DNA of 64,000 nucleotides from positions 1,064,176 to 1,128,175 of the forward strand of contig KZ111147.1 in the NCBI GenBank assembly GCA_002077045.2, read 5' to 3'. This document shows, in pieces, positions 43,702 to 56,264 of the stretch (position 1 is the stretch's first letter; the number at the start of each line of letters is the position of its first letter). The notes beneath the pieces are model-generated. The model was not told where the DNA came from, ran no database searches, and worked only from the letters and a program-made list of their open reading frames with translations. This stretch comes from Rachicladosporium sp. CCFEE 5018 (lineage: Eukaryota > Ascomycota > Dothideomycetes > Cladosporiales > Cladosporiaceae). The position numbers were made by a program, and so were the translations under genes.

Positions 43702-45623
43702 CTACATACCTCGACTCTGCGTCTTCATATCCCCAATCTCGGCCCCAGTAGATCGCCCGAAGTCATCATCATATAGTGTCTTTCCGAGGCTCGCAGCATC
43801 TAGATGTGTAATCTCCTCGAGCGATTTGCCTCTTGTCTCCGTGAGACCGAACCATGCAAAGGCCGCTATACAGACATCGAACAGGCCCCAGAGTAAGAAA
43901 GTCCCCCCTGCGAGAAGCGTCAGTAAGGTGGATAGCATTGAGACAGTGGAGGATAACTTACAGCCCATGTTCGCGATCATGTACGGGGTCGTAAGCGAGA
44001 AGATGAAGTTGAACAGCCACTGCGTCGACACTCCCACCGCAATGCCCGGCTCTCTCGTTCGCGTTGGGAAGATCTCGCTGACATATGGCCAAGGCAAAGG
44101 ACCCCAGGAGAAGTTGTATGCGATCACAAATAGGTAGATCAGTGCGATCGTCGCGATTCCAGCCGACGTTACGGTCCCATCTCCACGGGCTGGATGAGTC
44201 TTGACGACAGCTGCTGTCGTGATCTGGCATGCGGCCATGAAAAGCGCTCCAGCTGTGAGGATCTTTCGCCGGTTGACTTTCTCTGCGACGAAGAGGACAA
44301 AGGTGAGACAGGCGGCGACTTTGACCGCACCAAAGATGGCAGTAAGTAGTAGATTGGAGTTGCCCTTATTGCCTACTAGCAGCTTGAAGTACTGGGGCCC
44401 GTAGTACGCGAAAGCCGTGGCGCCAGTGGCTTGCTGGGCTGTGAAGACTGCGGAGGCGGTGAAGGTTCGACGACGGTTCTCGGGAGAGAGCATTTCTGTG
44501 GCTGTATCAGTATATTCACAGGGTTGGGCGACATAGGAATTGATGATACCGCTCAGTCGAAAGCCCTCTCGCTCACGAGCTTCGATCTCGACACCAGTGC
44601 GGATCTCTTCCATCTCAGCGACTGTGGCATCGCCGTCACTCGCACGAATCCACTTGAGCGACTGCCAGGCTTCCTCGTGGCGATCATGTTGGGTGAGCCA
44701 GCGCGTAGATTCCTTGAGCGTGAGCATGCCGAGTCCAAGAAGTCCAGCTGGTAGCATCTGCAAACCGACTGGGATCTGCCATTGGCGCGATTGGGTGCCA
44801 GGAATGTCCTTTGCAACACCGTAATCAACCTGAACTCGTTAGCAAGCCTGCGCAATTCCCTTCATCTCTATGAACTTACCCAGTAGGACGTGAAGATACC
44901 TGCACTTGTAAGCAAGACTGCGCCGAACCCTTCACCTCTGTGAACTTACCAATCGTGAACATCAACTGATAGAAACTCCCAATCTGGCCCCTCAATTCCT
45001 TCGGTACCATCTCACTACTGAACATCGGCACAACAACACTACTGCCTCCTAGACCAAGTCCAGCAATCACACGACCTACGTAGAAAGCTGATCGAGAGTG
45101 CGTGTTGATTGTCTCGATGATCACGCCGACGATGAAGATGGCCGAGCAGATCATGATGGCCTTCTTACGACCGAGCTTGTGCGTAACAGGCCAGATGATG
45201 AAGCAGGCCACGAAGGCGCCGAGTTGCTGGAGGCCATTTGCGAGAGACTGTGTGCGAGTGGCTTGCTTGGCTGAGTAGCGGAAGTCGTGTTGGTAGGACT
45301 TGAGCGTCAAGACGCCGCCGCTATAGTAACGTTAGAGAGGTGTGGAAGATCAGAGACGTGATTCGTACATAATGCCACTATCATAGCCGACTGGGACATG
45401 AAGTCAGCATAGACTTTTGGGACGATCAAGATCCTTTGTTCGACTTACACAGGAAGCCGCCGAGACAGACGACTGCACCAAGGTAGTACGCCCTCGCCTT
45501 GCCTGCGGTGGTGAGTTGCGACATCACGTCCGGCGCTCTTTCCAACGACGAGGAAGGTAGAAGAGACGTGGAAGGCCCGGCAGCGTCTATATCCTCGCCG
45601 CCATCACCATCCTCACTTTCCAT
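43702..45623 (-). CDS. MFS sugar transporter family protein (unit 3)
   Basis: Identical to 18340-20261: seven exons, 535 residues, two microexons (45390-45369 and 44899-44880) and the two similar 50-nt introns. It has the sugar-porter motifs GRVIAGLGLGG and ETRGKSLEEI. The start is taken at ATG 45623. Confidence 0.9.
44830..44949 (-). repeat. Pair of similar 50-nt introns (unit 3)
   Basis: Copy of 19468-19587, with introns at 44949-44900 and 44879-44830. Confidence 0.75.
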
Positions 45624-46438
45624 GTGGAGGAGTAAGAAAGTAGAAGCAGGGTCTCGCACGAGGCGTACGGGCACCTAGCTTTAGAGAGCTTGGTGCGCCA
45701 TGCGGCACAGTGGTACCATATCGGGTGACCACAGCACGGCTGCGACCTATGAGCCGCTTTGCTTCTCTGCTGTGCTTAGAAGGCGTTGCAGAAAGAGCGA
45801 TGGCGTGATGGGCAGCATGCTTCGTCGGGTTAGGGTTTCATGCAGAGGCATATCCCAGCATTCTACGAGGTTGGCTAGTCAGCAGGCGTGGGGGCCATGA
45901 ATCGGGTAGGAAAGGGGATTTATCCGGCATTGACCTTGATCTTTCGGCAACCTTTAGAGTGCAACAGCAAGACAGATACTGTCCAACAAAGCAATGCGAG
46001 CAGACTCTTACGAATGGAGCGACTTCGCAAGCAGTGGGTTTCCGTACCCATTCCGCCGGGCATTTGTCGATTTGTCTAGCAGATGCTCATGTCAATGGGC
46101 GACAGGAGGCTGGCGACGTGCCCTGATGAATTCGGGCAATTTTGGTTCTGCCCTAAGCACCGCGGCTACTCAAACTCCGATCTCTCCTGCAACAGCAATA
46201 GAGATGACCATCCGATTCAGAAAGAAGCCATGGTGTTGAACGCGGCTTGCCGTTTCGGCCTGATCTATCAAAGCTGCTGTGGGGCAGAGGGTGCTTGCAT
46301 GCTAGCGTGAGCAACAGAAAGTAGTCATTCCGTCGTCCTTTGCGCTCTCAATGTCTGTTTGCCTATCTGTTTCATCTCACTGGGGTTACTTATTTTAGCA
46401 TCTCCACTCCCTGCAGCCCATGCTAATCGGCCAGAAAC
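45624..46438. promoter_or_regulatory. Shared upstream region transporter/arylsulfatase (unit 3)
   Basis: Copy of 20262-21076, between divergent starts. Confidence 0.4.
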
Positions 46439-48364
46439 ATGAGCGAGTCAAAGGCTTCAAGCGGAACCGATGGCGTCTCGTCCAAACGTCCGAACTTCCT
46501 GGTGATTGTTGCGGATGACTTGGGATTCAGTGATTTGGGCTGCTTCGGAGGCGAAATCAGGACGCCTAACCTTGACAAGCTTGCGAGCAATGGTTTGCGA
46601 TTCACGGACTTCCATGCGGCGGCAGCATGTAGTCCAAGTCGTGCAATGTAAGACGATCAGGTATCGGCTGCTTGGTGCGATAGCGCTAATCAAGTGCAGG
46701 CTCATGACTGGCACCGACCACCACATAGCCGGCCTGGGCAACCTCATCGAGTGGACTAATCGCTCTGATCAGAACGCTCCATCCGAAGGCGAGATCAAGC
46801 ATTGGTCAACCGCTCCCCAACGGGGCATGCCAGGCTACGAGGGATATCTCAACGAGCGTGTCGTGACGCTTCCAGAGCTGCTACATGATGCCGGATATCT
46901 CACCGTCATGGCTGGCAAGTGGCATCTGGGACTAGTTCCTGAACGCTTTCCGTACAAGCGTGGCTTCGAACGTAGCTTTGCGCACTTACCCGCATGCTCG
47001 AATCACTACGCTTACGAGCCGCAGCTGAACGGCCAGGATCAAATACCTGGCTTCATGACGATGAGCTTCATCGCATTGCATTCCGAGGATGGCGAGTATG
47101 TGAAGAAGCTGCCCACAGATTGGTATAGCAGCAACGGGTACGGAGCCAAGATGCTGTCATACCTCAAGGATCGCAAACAGGCTAACGACGAACGGCCGTT
47201 TTTGCCTACTTCCCGTTCACGGCTCCTCACTGGCCACTTCAAGCACCCGACGAGTTCATAGAGCACTACAAAGGCGTCTACGACGATGGACCAGATGTGT
47301 TGAGAGACCGTCGATTGCAGCGCATGAAGGACATGGGCCTCTGTGCTCCAGACGTCGAGCCTCACCCGGTGGTCGCAGACGAGGTCAAGGAATGGAAAAA
47401 TCTCACAGTCGAAGAGAAGGAGAAGTCCTGCAAAGCCATGGAAGTCTTCGCCGCTATGGTCGAATGCATCGATCATAATGTTGGCAAGGTTGTCGACTAC
47501 CTCGAAGAGACAGGCGAGCTAGATAACACCTTCGTCTGTTTCATGTCCGATAATGGAGCCGAAGGTGCGGCATACGAGGCCTACCCGATAGTGCAGGGCA
47601 CCATGCTCCAGCATCTGCAGAAGTACTACGACAATTCACTGGAGAATCTCGGCCGTGGTAACAGCTTCATCTGGTATGGTCCGCGTTGGGCACAAGCAGC
47701 TACAGCACCAAGTCGCTTGTACAAAGCATTCACGACGGAAGGCGGTGTGCGCGTGCCGTTCCTGGCCAAGATGCCTTCTCAGTACTCTTCGAGTGTCAAG
47801 CCCGGTAGCATCACGAATCAGTTCAGCACTATCATGGACCTTGCGCCGACCATACTCGAGATGGCGGGGGTCAAGCATCCTGCTCCAACCTACCAAAATC
47901 GCGAAGTTGTACACATGCGAGGCGCCTCAATGTTGCCGTACCTGGAGTCCACCAACCCACGGATACACTCAGAAGACCACATCACCGGCTGGGAGACCTG
48001 TGGACGCGCAGCCCTGCGTCATGGAAACTACAAGATCCTCTTCATTCCCAGGCCGAAGGGACCAGAGAAGTGGCAGCTCTACGACCTGTCCGTCGATCCG
48101 GGCGAGATCCACGATCTCGCTGAGCAGCAGCCAGAGAGACTGGAGAAGATGATCAAGATGTGGGAGCAATACGTGCTCGAGACTGGTGTTGTGCCTCTGG
48201 CGCCTGCTCTGGGAGAGTGGATTGAGGCTACGGAAGGTCAGATGCCTGAAAATGCGTGGATGGAGTACGAGTATTGGAAGGACGGGGCGAGAGATGAACC
48301 CGAGAAGTTTAGGAAGGATCTTCCGAGATTTCAACGAGTGGGAGATGTAGTGCAGGCGAGGTAG
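46439..48364 (+). pseudogene. AtsA-like arylsulfatase with frameshift (unit 3)
   Basis: Identical to 21077-23002. Exons are 46439-46647 and 46700-48364. The catalytic C-S-P-S-R motif is in exon 1. The same five-T run (47199-47203) breaks the frame. Sharing this exact defect with unit 2 adds no independent evidence for it if the two units are one sequence placed twice. Confidence 0.85.
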
Positions 48365-49425
48365 AGCTCTACATCTCCGCCCAGACGGTCCATCACGACA
48401 GCCTTGTTGTGCACGCATCACAGATGCAGGATCTGTCTCCAATGCCTCCACGCTCCCAAAAGTTCTAAGATTTCTCATGCCATTATCAACCGCACCACGA
48501 CTCTGAGCGGCTAGGCCAATCGCCGTGGAGAGAGGTATCCCTAGGCCGCCCCAGGTTGAAGATGCGGCGATGCCTCTCGCGACAGTTCGACTGATGTCAC
48601 GTGCGGCTGTCGGCCAAAGCAGGTAAGTCATATTGCACGGACCAGGCGACTTTCCTTCAAATCAGCGTGCCCCTCACCCACTCTTCCTTCTCTTTCTTTC
48701 TCCATGGTATTGTGTGTATGGTCGTTGACAGAACCCGACTGACGGAAGCGGTGATCAATTATAATGTGACCGTGGAAGCCGGTCGATGAGTGCGCGTGGC
48801 ACATGCGCCTCACAAGTTGAGGTACCGGTGCAGCGTTGGGGCTAGTATCATTGCGACGGTGATGACGCGGGCTTCTTCGTGCGCCGTCTCTCGCTCGCGG
48901 TGGTACTGGAACCTCGTGGGCGAAAGCTCTTAGGCCAGATGTCAATGGGCAGGGATGTTCACCTTCTATGGGCGGCAAGAGAGCCCCTGGAACCCATCAC
49001 TGCGAGCAAGAATCTCTCCCCTCTTCGCGTGAACCTTGACCGCTGGTCGTGTTCAATATTGTGATCGGAACGATGCGACTCTCGTATGGACGTTCAGCAC
49101 TGTGCTATTACCCGTTCTTGGAGTGCACGGACTGTCGTTCGTCAGAGCGAAGGCTATCGACGTATGTTTTGATCTCTTCGCTGATAGACGGTTGCAGATT
49201 CTCGCCGCGTACGTATTCGGAAAGGCTATACGAAGAGCTGTGCTACAAATTTTTGAAGAAGATGGCAGCAGGCTCCAGTCTCTATGCATGCTTTTCCTCA
49301 ACCCGACCGCGATAGAGACCATGTGGTCTACATTCATTTTCAGTTTTGCCTTACAGGCTGCTGTGCCTGCAGGTGCTGGCCCAAATACTTGCAAATACTA
49401 GCGCCTTGGGACTGTCATTTCTATC
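48365..49425. other. Spacer downstream of arylsulfatase (unit 3)
   Basis: Copy of 23003-24063, including the candidate small spliced ORF with early stop at 48594-48789. No supported gene. Confidence 0.4.
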
Positions 49426-49868
49426 ATGCTATACATACTGTCGATGTCGACGATGCTATCGGCCATGACCGCTCATCAGGCCAATGGCAGTCCCAAGATG
49501 CAGCTTCATGACTCGTTTGGACTTACGAATGCGACTTTATTCCACCCGACCGAGTTACTTGTCCTTGATGGTCCTCGAGTGGACCTCGATCCAAAGTTCG
49601 CTGCCACACGGTTCGACTCCTACCACGATGCACTGAGCGAATGTCAGTAGTACTATAACCGAGGAGAGCATATGAGCATCTGCGGTGGCCTGGCTGATGC
49701 TTCCGCAGACTACGAATCCATACACAACATCTTGAATTGGTAGACGATCTGGCGACAGAGCTGCGCCAGGGCCGAGAAGTCGACAGCATGTCGGCCGGGG
49801 AACTCGACAGGATGGTCAAGAACGATCTTGATGTAATCCGCCTGGAAATGCCAGCCACTCGGCAGTGA
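49426..49868 (+). CDS. Small hypothetical protein (unit 3)
   Basis: Copy of 24064-24506; exons 49426-49646 and 49709-49868, 126 residues, intact. No family is recognised. Confidence 0.5.
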
Positions 49869-50589
49869 CCGTCACATTGAGTAATTGAGGCGGGTGTTGT
49901 TCAAAAGTTTTGTGGCGATGGCTGCGTGGCCGCCGTGGACGGAGAGTCTCGCGTGGGTCTGGCACTACTTCGCCGTGTAGACTTGTCAGTACTTGCACAT
50001 CTACCTCCTTTCTTTCACTTGCGGCCGTCTTCCTGCCTCTTACGGACGCGTAAATCAGGATCCCATGCTGCTCTCTGTGCATCTTTCGCCGCCTGTCGCC
50101 CGCCCCCATTTGATGTCCGACTCTCTGCCGCTCCTCTGTACCAGACTGCATTTGTATGCAGCGGTGCATAGGAAAGGACTCTTGCAATCGGAGAGGCTGC
50201 CGCTTTCACTGTCTTCGAAACTCACTCCATATGCTAGGCAGACGGTCCTGCTCGTGCCCATCCACGGTTCACTGCCCGAGAGTGCGGCCCTGACATAACG
50301 TGTAGACCCATTTCCCACCATTACCATTCGCCGAGTGCACAGCATCAGAATCAATGGAACATCCACGTAGCTCTCGCTGCAGCCCTCGCTCTCCCAGGCT
50401 TACATCCCCAGCTCACCCTACGCACTTATGAGAAAGCCACTTGTATAACGGAAAACACTCGGACACTCGTACACTCCCCTACAACTACCACTACACTCCC
50501 TCCCCACCTCACCTCCCACACCAACTCCCTCCATCTTACACCCCTCCAACCCCAACAAATCAGCGCCCCACCCGAGCGCGCACTCAGGT
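49869..50589. other. Spacer before BRE1 3' end (unit 3)
   Basis: Copy of 24507-25227; no gene seen. Confidence 0.5.
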
Positions 50590-52982
50590 CTAAGCAAGCA
50601 CAATCCTCATGCTATCATTACTCCCAAAAGCCTTGCCACAACTCGGACACTTCCTGTTACGGTTCGAGACCAACCCCGCCACACACCCATCACAAAGCAC
50701 ATGCCCGCAAGTCTTGAGCGCAGTGTTCCGCAGATTCTTATTGCAGATGGGACATATCGCTACGGCCTGTCGGAAAACGTCAGTATCACTCTTGGATGCA
50801 GATGAAGGTTTAGAAGAGGTAGGGGATGAGAACATACCCGCCAGATATCGTCGCCCTCTCCGCCAGAACCGGAGGACTTGAGGCTGGATTTGCGGAAGGC
50901 ATCGAACTCGGCCTTGCTAGTCTCGAGCTGCGTGGTGGCGATTTCGAGAGCCTCTTCGGCGGAACGGCGGGCTTTGGCTGCTGAGAGGGAGTCGGTGTCT
51001 TTACTCTCTACTAGCTTCTTGAGGTCATCGACTTGCTTAGCTAGACCTTCCTTGAGCGTCGTGGCGTCTTTGGCTTTCTGCTCTACGGCGCGGTACTGCG
51101 TTTCCAGCTTGGTGATGCCTTCTTTGGCCTCTGCGACCTGGCGTTCCAGGCCAGCGACTAGCTCGCGGGACTTGCCATCCGTGTCTTTGAGTGAAGAAAT
51201 GATCTCGCCGGAGCGAGTGTTCTGCGACTTCAGGATGCGCAGTTCCTGTTCGCGGGCTTCTTTGGCTTTCATGGCGCCGAAATACTTCTGCTCTGCCTTC
51301 ACTTTCTCTGCATTAAGGCGCGCAACCAGCTCCTCGGAGTTGAGTAGCTCGGTATACTTCTTCGACGCAAGATTGTTGGTCTTCTTGTACGCCTCCTCTA
51401 GTGAAGGAATCTCCTTGTTCAGCATATCGTACGCACTTTGAAGCGAGTGAAGCTTCGACTTCAGAGCATCATTATCCAGAACCTCAGCCTCGCCGTTCAT
51501 CGTCGGTGCGTCTTGCAGCTGAAGCTTCAAGCGCTCCACTTCAGATTCCAAAGACTGAATGCGATGCTCGTGGGCGACTGCGAGGTCCCTTGCTTGCTCC
51601 GAAGAAGCACGACGATCCTCCTCGCCGCTTTTGCGGATCGCTAGCTCAGAGGTGAGCTCGTCGCGTGAGTGTCGTATCCTAGCAAGGTCGACCTCGCAGC
51701 GTGCGATTTGACTCTCGGTCTCGATCGTGTTGTTACGGTCTTCCTCGTCGATCTGCATGCGGTAGCTTGTCCGCTCTGCTTGCAGCTTCTGAGCCTCCTC
51801 TCGCAATTGCACATTAGTAGCCTCAAGGTCGTTCACACGCTTAATCACTTCCTCGTGCTGAGACTTGAAGGTCTTGAACAGTGCAGTCTCGGCGTAGTCG
51901 TCGTCAGATAACGTCGAGATCTTTGTCCTTGCAGCTGAAAGTGCAGTGGTCAAGCGCTCGTTTTCAGTCTCCATCTCTTCCAGTTGCCTCTTCCTGAGCT
52001 CGGCCAGTGCAGTCGCCTCTTTCCGGGCAGCCTCGGCCTCCTCGTTTGCGACGCCATTCTCCAGCTCTCCGTTAGTCTCCGAGTGGTCTCGTTTCGGCGT
52101 GTCAGACGTCGCAGGTGCAGATGCCTCAACGCTACCTCCAGTCATGGCCTGACGCTCCAGCTTCTGTACTTGCACACTCTTCGCACGCTCCACCTGCTTC
52201 TCTGCCTTGATGTAGCGCATGGATGCAGTCTCGAGACGTGTGTTAAGCTGTGCCATTTCCGTGTTCGCTTGCTGGTATGCTGCGATTGCCGATTTCTCGC
52301 TGGCCAAAATCGATGCAAGCTGAGATTGCAAGTCGCGTACTTCGGGCGAGGCAGATGGTATACGGGAGAAGATTTCCGCGATCGCCAGCTTGACATTGTC
52401 CGACCGGGCATGCAAGTGTGTCGAGAAAACCTCGTGATCCTTGAACTCAAGTGCGGTCCTGAACATTTCACCACCTATAACCGACTCTCAGCATATTGCC
52501 CGCGCATTCCTTGTGTTACTTGGGAGAAGCATACCGGATTGTGATGTTACCGGAGGCAGGGTATCAGCCGCGATGAGGCGGACTTCGTCAAGCAGCTGTG
52601 AAAACCACGCATCGACAGTGCGGAGGTGGTCATCGTGGTCGCGCTGCTTCACGAGGAGCTCGTCGTAAGACTTCTCCAAGACCTTCTTCTGCTTCTTGTA
52701 CTCGTTCATTTGGCGGAGGATGGCATCCTTTTGGAAGGACTGCAGGTAATGCTAGGTCAGCCACGCCATCCGCTGTACAGCGCAGGATCGATGGTTGGCA
52801 CTCACCTCGATGTTCTTCTCGTTGACTTCGTCCATCCGCATGAGATTCCCGTTCTCATCCTTCCGTCGCTTCGCCTTGTGCGCGCCATCATCGGCGTCTG
52901 GCGCCAGCGAGCGCTTGCGGTCGTCCATCTTGAGCTTGTCAGAGAAGGGAATGGCAATGATGGGCGCTGTTGTGGTGGTCAT
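50590..52982 (-). CDS. BRE1: Bre1-type RING E3 ubiquitin ligase (unit 3)
   Basis: Identical to the unit 2 gene. Exons are 52982-52806, 52739-52535, 52474-50838 and 50766-50590; 731 residues with a long coiled coil and a C-terminal C3HC4 RING encoded by the last exon after a 71-nt intron. Confidence 0.93.
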
Positions 52983-53539
52983 TTGTGCTGATGAAAGGCT
53001 GAAGGCACCCTCTTGCGCCGACTGCGCTACTGCTCACACGACCTCATACAAGCGGCCAGCTCTTATACTAGCGAGCAAATGTATCACGCTGACGTCCGCT
53101 GATGCAAGTATGGAGGGCGGCGCTGATGTTGTTGGGCGCTGATGTCGAGTCTTGTGTAAGAAGGAGAAACAGGGAGTCAGGTTTGGACACGGCTCTGCGC
53201 GAGGCCCAGTGCCAGATGTCCCTGTCTCGAGATTGATCACGTGAAAGGATTGCGACTCGTTCACTTGACATATGCAGGCCTGTTGTAGTAGTTACTAGTC
53301 AGAACGCCATGGTAAACCGTATCCGCGCCATCGAAAACACTCTCCCGATCGAGTCTTGATCAGTGTATGTCGACTGTTGATTGCTTGGCGCGGCATGACA
53401 TCTGGCAAGCGAGCCGTTGCACAAAGTGCTGGCTTAGCTTAGTCACGATTGAAGATCGACCATCCCACTCACAACCGCATCTACCTTGCAAGTCTCCCCC
53501 TTTCAATGAGCTAACAACACAGCTAGCATCGACACCAGC
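52983..53539. promoter_or_regulatory. Shared BRE1/BDP1 upstream region (unit 3)
   Basis: Copy of 27621-28177; CACGTG at 53238-53243. Confidence 0.5.
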
Positions 53540-55789
53540 ATGTCGATGCTCATCAGCTCCGCCGCGGCTGGTGCCAAGGCTCCGCCCAAGGCACCACCGC
53601 GCCGCCGACCTCTGGGCCCCGCCAGTGCGGCCCCTCCAGCAAAGCCCGCCCCCAAGCCAGCTGTTGCGGCGCCTGTGTCGGAAGCTCCCTCAGTCGAGAC
53701 GCCCACTGGTACAGCGCCGGCGCAGGAGCCGTCTTCTCGACCCAGCACAGCAACACAGCAGGTGCGGTTCGCGGATGCAGTCACGTCGATTGCGCCTTCA
53801 CGCGTTGTAGCGGAGCTCACAACCGTACCGGCCCCATCGCCTCGTCGAGTTCACCCGCCTACTGGTTTGGCTGATGATGCTGTTCATCATGCTGTCGCCG
53901 AGACACCGGCACCCGTGCACGTGCAGCAGCAAACGCCTGCACCGACTCAACAGGAACCAAGTGAAGGTGCTGCGCCTACCGAGATTCTGCAGTCCCCAGC
54001 GCCCACTGCTGTTATGGTCAGTAGTGCGGAAGAGGAAATTGCGAGACCAAATAAGCGTACTCGGGCGTCAGATGGTGTAGCAGAGAAGCCGAGGAAAGCG
54101 CCCAAGCGGAGCAGTACACGGAGCAATGCTGCTGTTCAGGCGCATGTGGAGGGCGTGGGTGAGCTCGAGCCTGCGAGGCCATCGAGTGCCGAAAACGCAG
54201 CTGCGAGGTCAAGAACGCGGGACTCGAACGAGCAAGAGGTGGACACAGTTTCTGCCGTGGAGCCTCAGGCCGTTCCGGTGGAGGGCGGGGAAGCAATATC
54301 TGCAGCAGAGAGAACAAGTGCTAAGGGGAAAGCGTCCAAGAAGCCGGCAAACCCGCGTGCGAAGAAGGCGGCCAAGAGTGCGGCTACAGTACGAGAGGAT
54401 GATTCAGGCGGGGAAGATCGGACGGCGAGGATCGAAGCTGCGGTTCCAGTGCTGGACGGACTGGAGACTGCAGCTGGAGATACGACAGAAGCTCTAGCAG
54501 CCGTCACAGTTAAGTCGACAGCAAGGCGTGCACCCAGTACAAAGCCGGCTAAGAAACGCACACCTCGAACACGGACTGCATCAGAGGAGCTGGCCGACAA
54601 TGTGGCAGCCGAAGAGGCAGCAGGAGCAGACGAAGAATCTGCGTCCGACCCCGAGCTACACGAGATCGACCCTAACACTCTGTCCATGTTCCAATTGACA
54701 CGCCAGAAACGCTATGGCAAGACGTCGAAGCGTGAACAGGAGATGCAAGCTATCGATTGGGACGAAGTCGCTCGAAAGCGGCGAGAGGCAGCAGAGGTTC
54801 CCATCGCTACTTCAAAAGAGAAGAAAGAGTCAGAGGCGAAGGCGAGAGCTAAGACGGTGAAGCGGACGAAGAAGTCAAAGTCCCAGACACCCGCCAATGG
54901 CATCGCAGAAACGATCGAAGGCGACAATGTCGAGGGAGCTGATGTCGATGACATTGAGGACGAAGCCGAAGACGACAACGACAAAGCACCCGACAACCTC
55001 CCCACCGAAACCCGCGCAACCAACACCACAGTCGGCTTCCGCATCGTAAATGGCGAAATCGTAATGGACGAAGACACCCTCACCCTCGACCGCCACGCCC
55101 TCGCCACAGCCCAAATCGCCTCCGACCTCCACATCGCCGACGAAGCCTCCGACCTCACCCTCCGCATCAACAACGCAACGCACATGAACGACCGGAAACG
55201 CTTCCCCGCCGACCGTGTGCCGGTTTGGAAAGCTAAGAGTGATCCTTGGAGTGAGGAGGAGACGGATAGGTTTTATGAGGCGTTGAGGTGCTGGGGGACT
55301 GATTTCGGGATTATTGCGAAGTTGTTCCCTGGGAAGACGAGGGCGATGGTGAAGAAGAAGTTTGGGAGGGAGGAAAGGATTGAGCCGGAGAGGATTGATG
55401 CTGCGTTGCTGGGCAGGGCTACTCCGCCACCACCTTCGCTCACGCCTGGTCCGGCTACTGCTTCTGTGACTCCTGCGCCTGCTCCGGCTGAGAGAGCATC
55501 TATGTCCCTGCCACTCTTCGCCCATCAATCCGAGATCCCTCTCTCCGACCTCGAAAAGTTTCCCTCGCTTGCCGAAGCCGAGGAGGCTATCAAGCTCAGT
55601 CTCAAGGACAAAGAAGAGGCTATGGAGGTCTTGCTCGCTGAGGAGGCGGAAGATGAGAGGCAGAGGGCTGTCATGGAGGAGACGAGGAAGAGGGTGCAGG
55701 AGGAGCGGGAGAGGAGGAAAGCGAATGGTGGGAATGGGAAGGGGAGAGGCCGGAGAGTGGGGCGGGAGGTAGGGTTTGGAGGCGGTTGA
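53540..55789 (+). CDS. BDP1: TFIIIB B'' subunit Bdp1 (unit 3)
   Basis: Identical to 28178-30427. Single exon, 749 residues, SANT domain around residues 568-618 with WGTDF and FPGKTR, and a charged C-terminal helix. Pol III initiation factor. Confidence 0.93.
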   Translation: MSMLISSAAAGAKAPPKAPPRRRPLGPASAAPPAKPAPKPAVAAPVSEAPSVETPTGTAPAQEPSSRPSTATQQVRFADAVTSIAPSRVVAELTTVPAPSPRRVHPPTGLADDAVHHAVAETPAPVHVQQQTPAPTQQEPSEGAAPTEILQSPAPTAVMVSSAEEEIARPNKRTRASDGVAEKPRKAPKRSSTRSNAAVQAHVEGVGELEPARPSSAENAAARSRTRDSNEQEVDTVSAVEPQAVPVEGGEAISAAERTSAKGKASKKPANPRAKKAAKSAATVREDDSGGEDRTARIEAAVPVLDGLETAAGDTTEALAAVTVKSTARRAPSTKPAKKRTPRTRTASEELADNVAAEEAAGADEESASDPELHEIDPNTLSMFQLTRQKRYGKTSKREQEMQAIDWDEVARKRREAAEVPIATSKEKKESEAKARAKTVKRTKKSKSQTPANGIAETIEGDNVEGADVDDIEDEAEDDNDKAPDNLPTETRATNTTVGFRIVNGEIVMDEDTLTLDRHALATAQIASDLHIADEASDLTLRINNATHMNDRKRFPADRVPVWKAKSDPWSEEETDRFYEALRCWGTDFGIIAKLFPGKTRAMVKKKFGREERIEPERIDAALLGRATPPPPSLTPGPATASVTPAPAPAERASMSLPLFAHQSEIPLSDLEKFPSLAEAEEAIKLSLKDKEEAMEVLLAEEAEDERQRAVMEETRKRVQEERERRKANGGNGKGRGRRVGREVGFGGG

Positions 55790-56264
55790 GATGCTGCTTG
55801 GAGGGGATGGGTGGGGCTGGGCTGTTGGGAATGGATGTGATGATGAGATGACTGGGACGAGACTATGATGGCGAACAGAGGCTTTACACGACTACAGCAC
55901 GCGAGGCGTGTCCTCTCTGAAGATCTGACAAGCGGGTCACGCTACTATCAGCTTAGCCACAGCAGTGGACGACTGGACTGCTACCCCTGTGGGAGGCTCA
56001 TCTCAAGGCGAAAGTGCACAGGAGCATTTTGAATTCTCCTCTCTCACACGTGCGGCGCAGGCGAAATAGACCGCCGTGAGTACACCTGTAGATGCACAAG
56101 ATAACTTGGGACTTCTGGGCAAATCATAAAAGGGTTTCGTAGACAGCGTAAAATCGATGCTCGAACTCCTGGACTGCAGACCTTCAATGCGTGCACAAAA
56201 AACCAAATGGGTATCTCTGATGCATCCTTTCCCAACACCTCTATCCCCTTCCTGGAACATCCAT
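55790..56264. other. Convergent spacer BDP1-GPI19 (unit 3)
   Basis: Copy of 30428-30902; no gene seen. Confidence 0.5.
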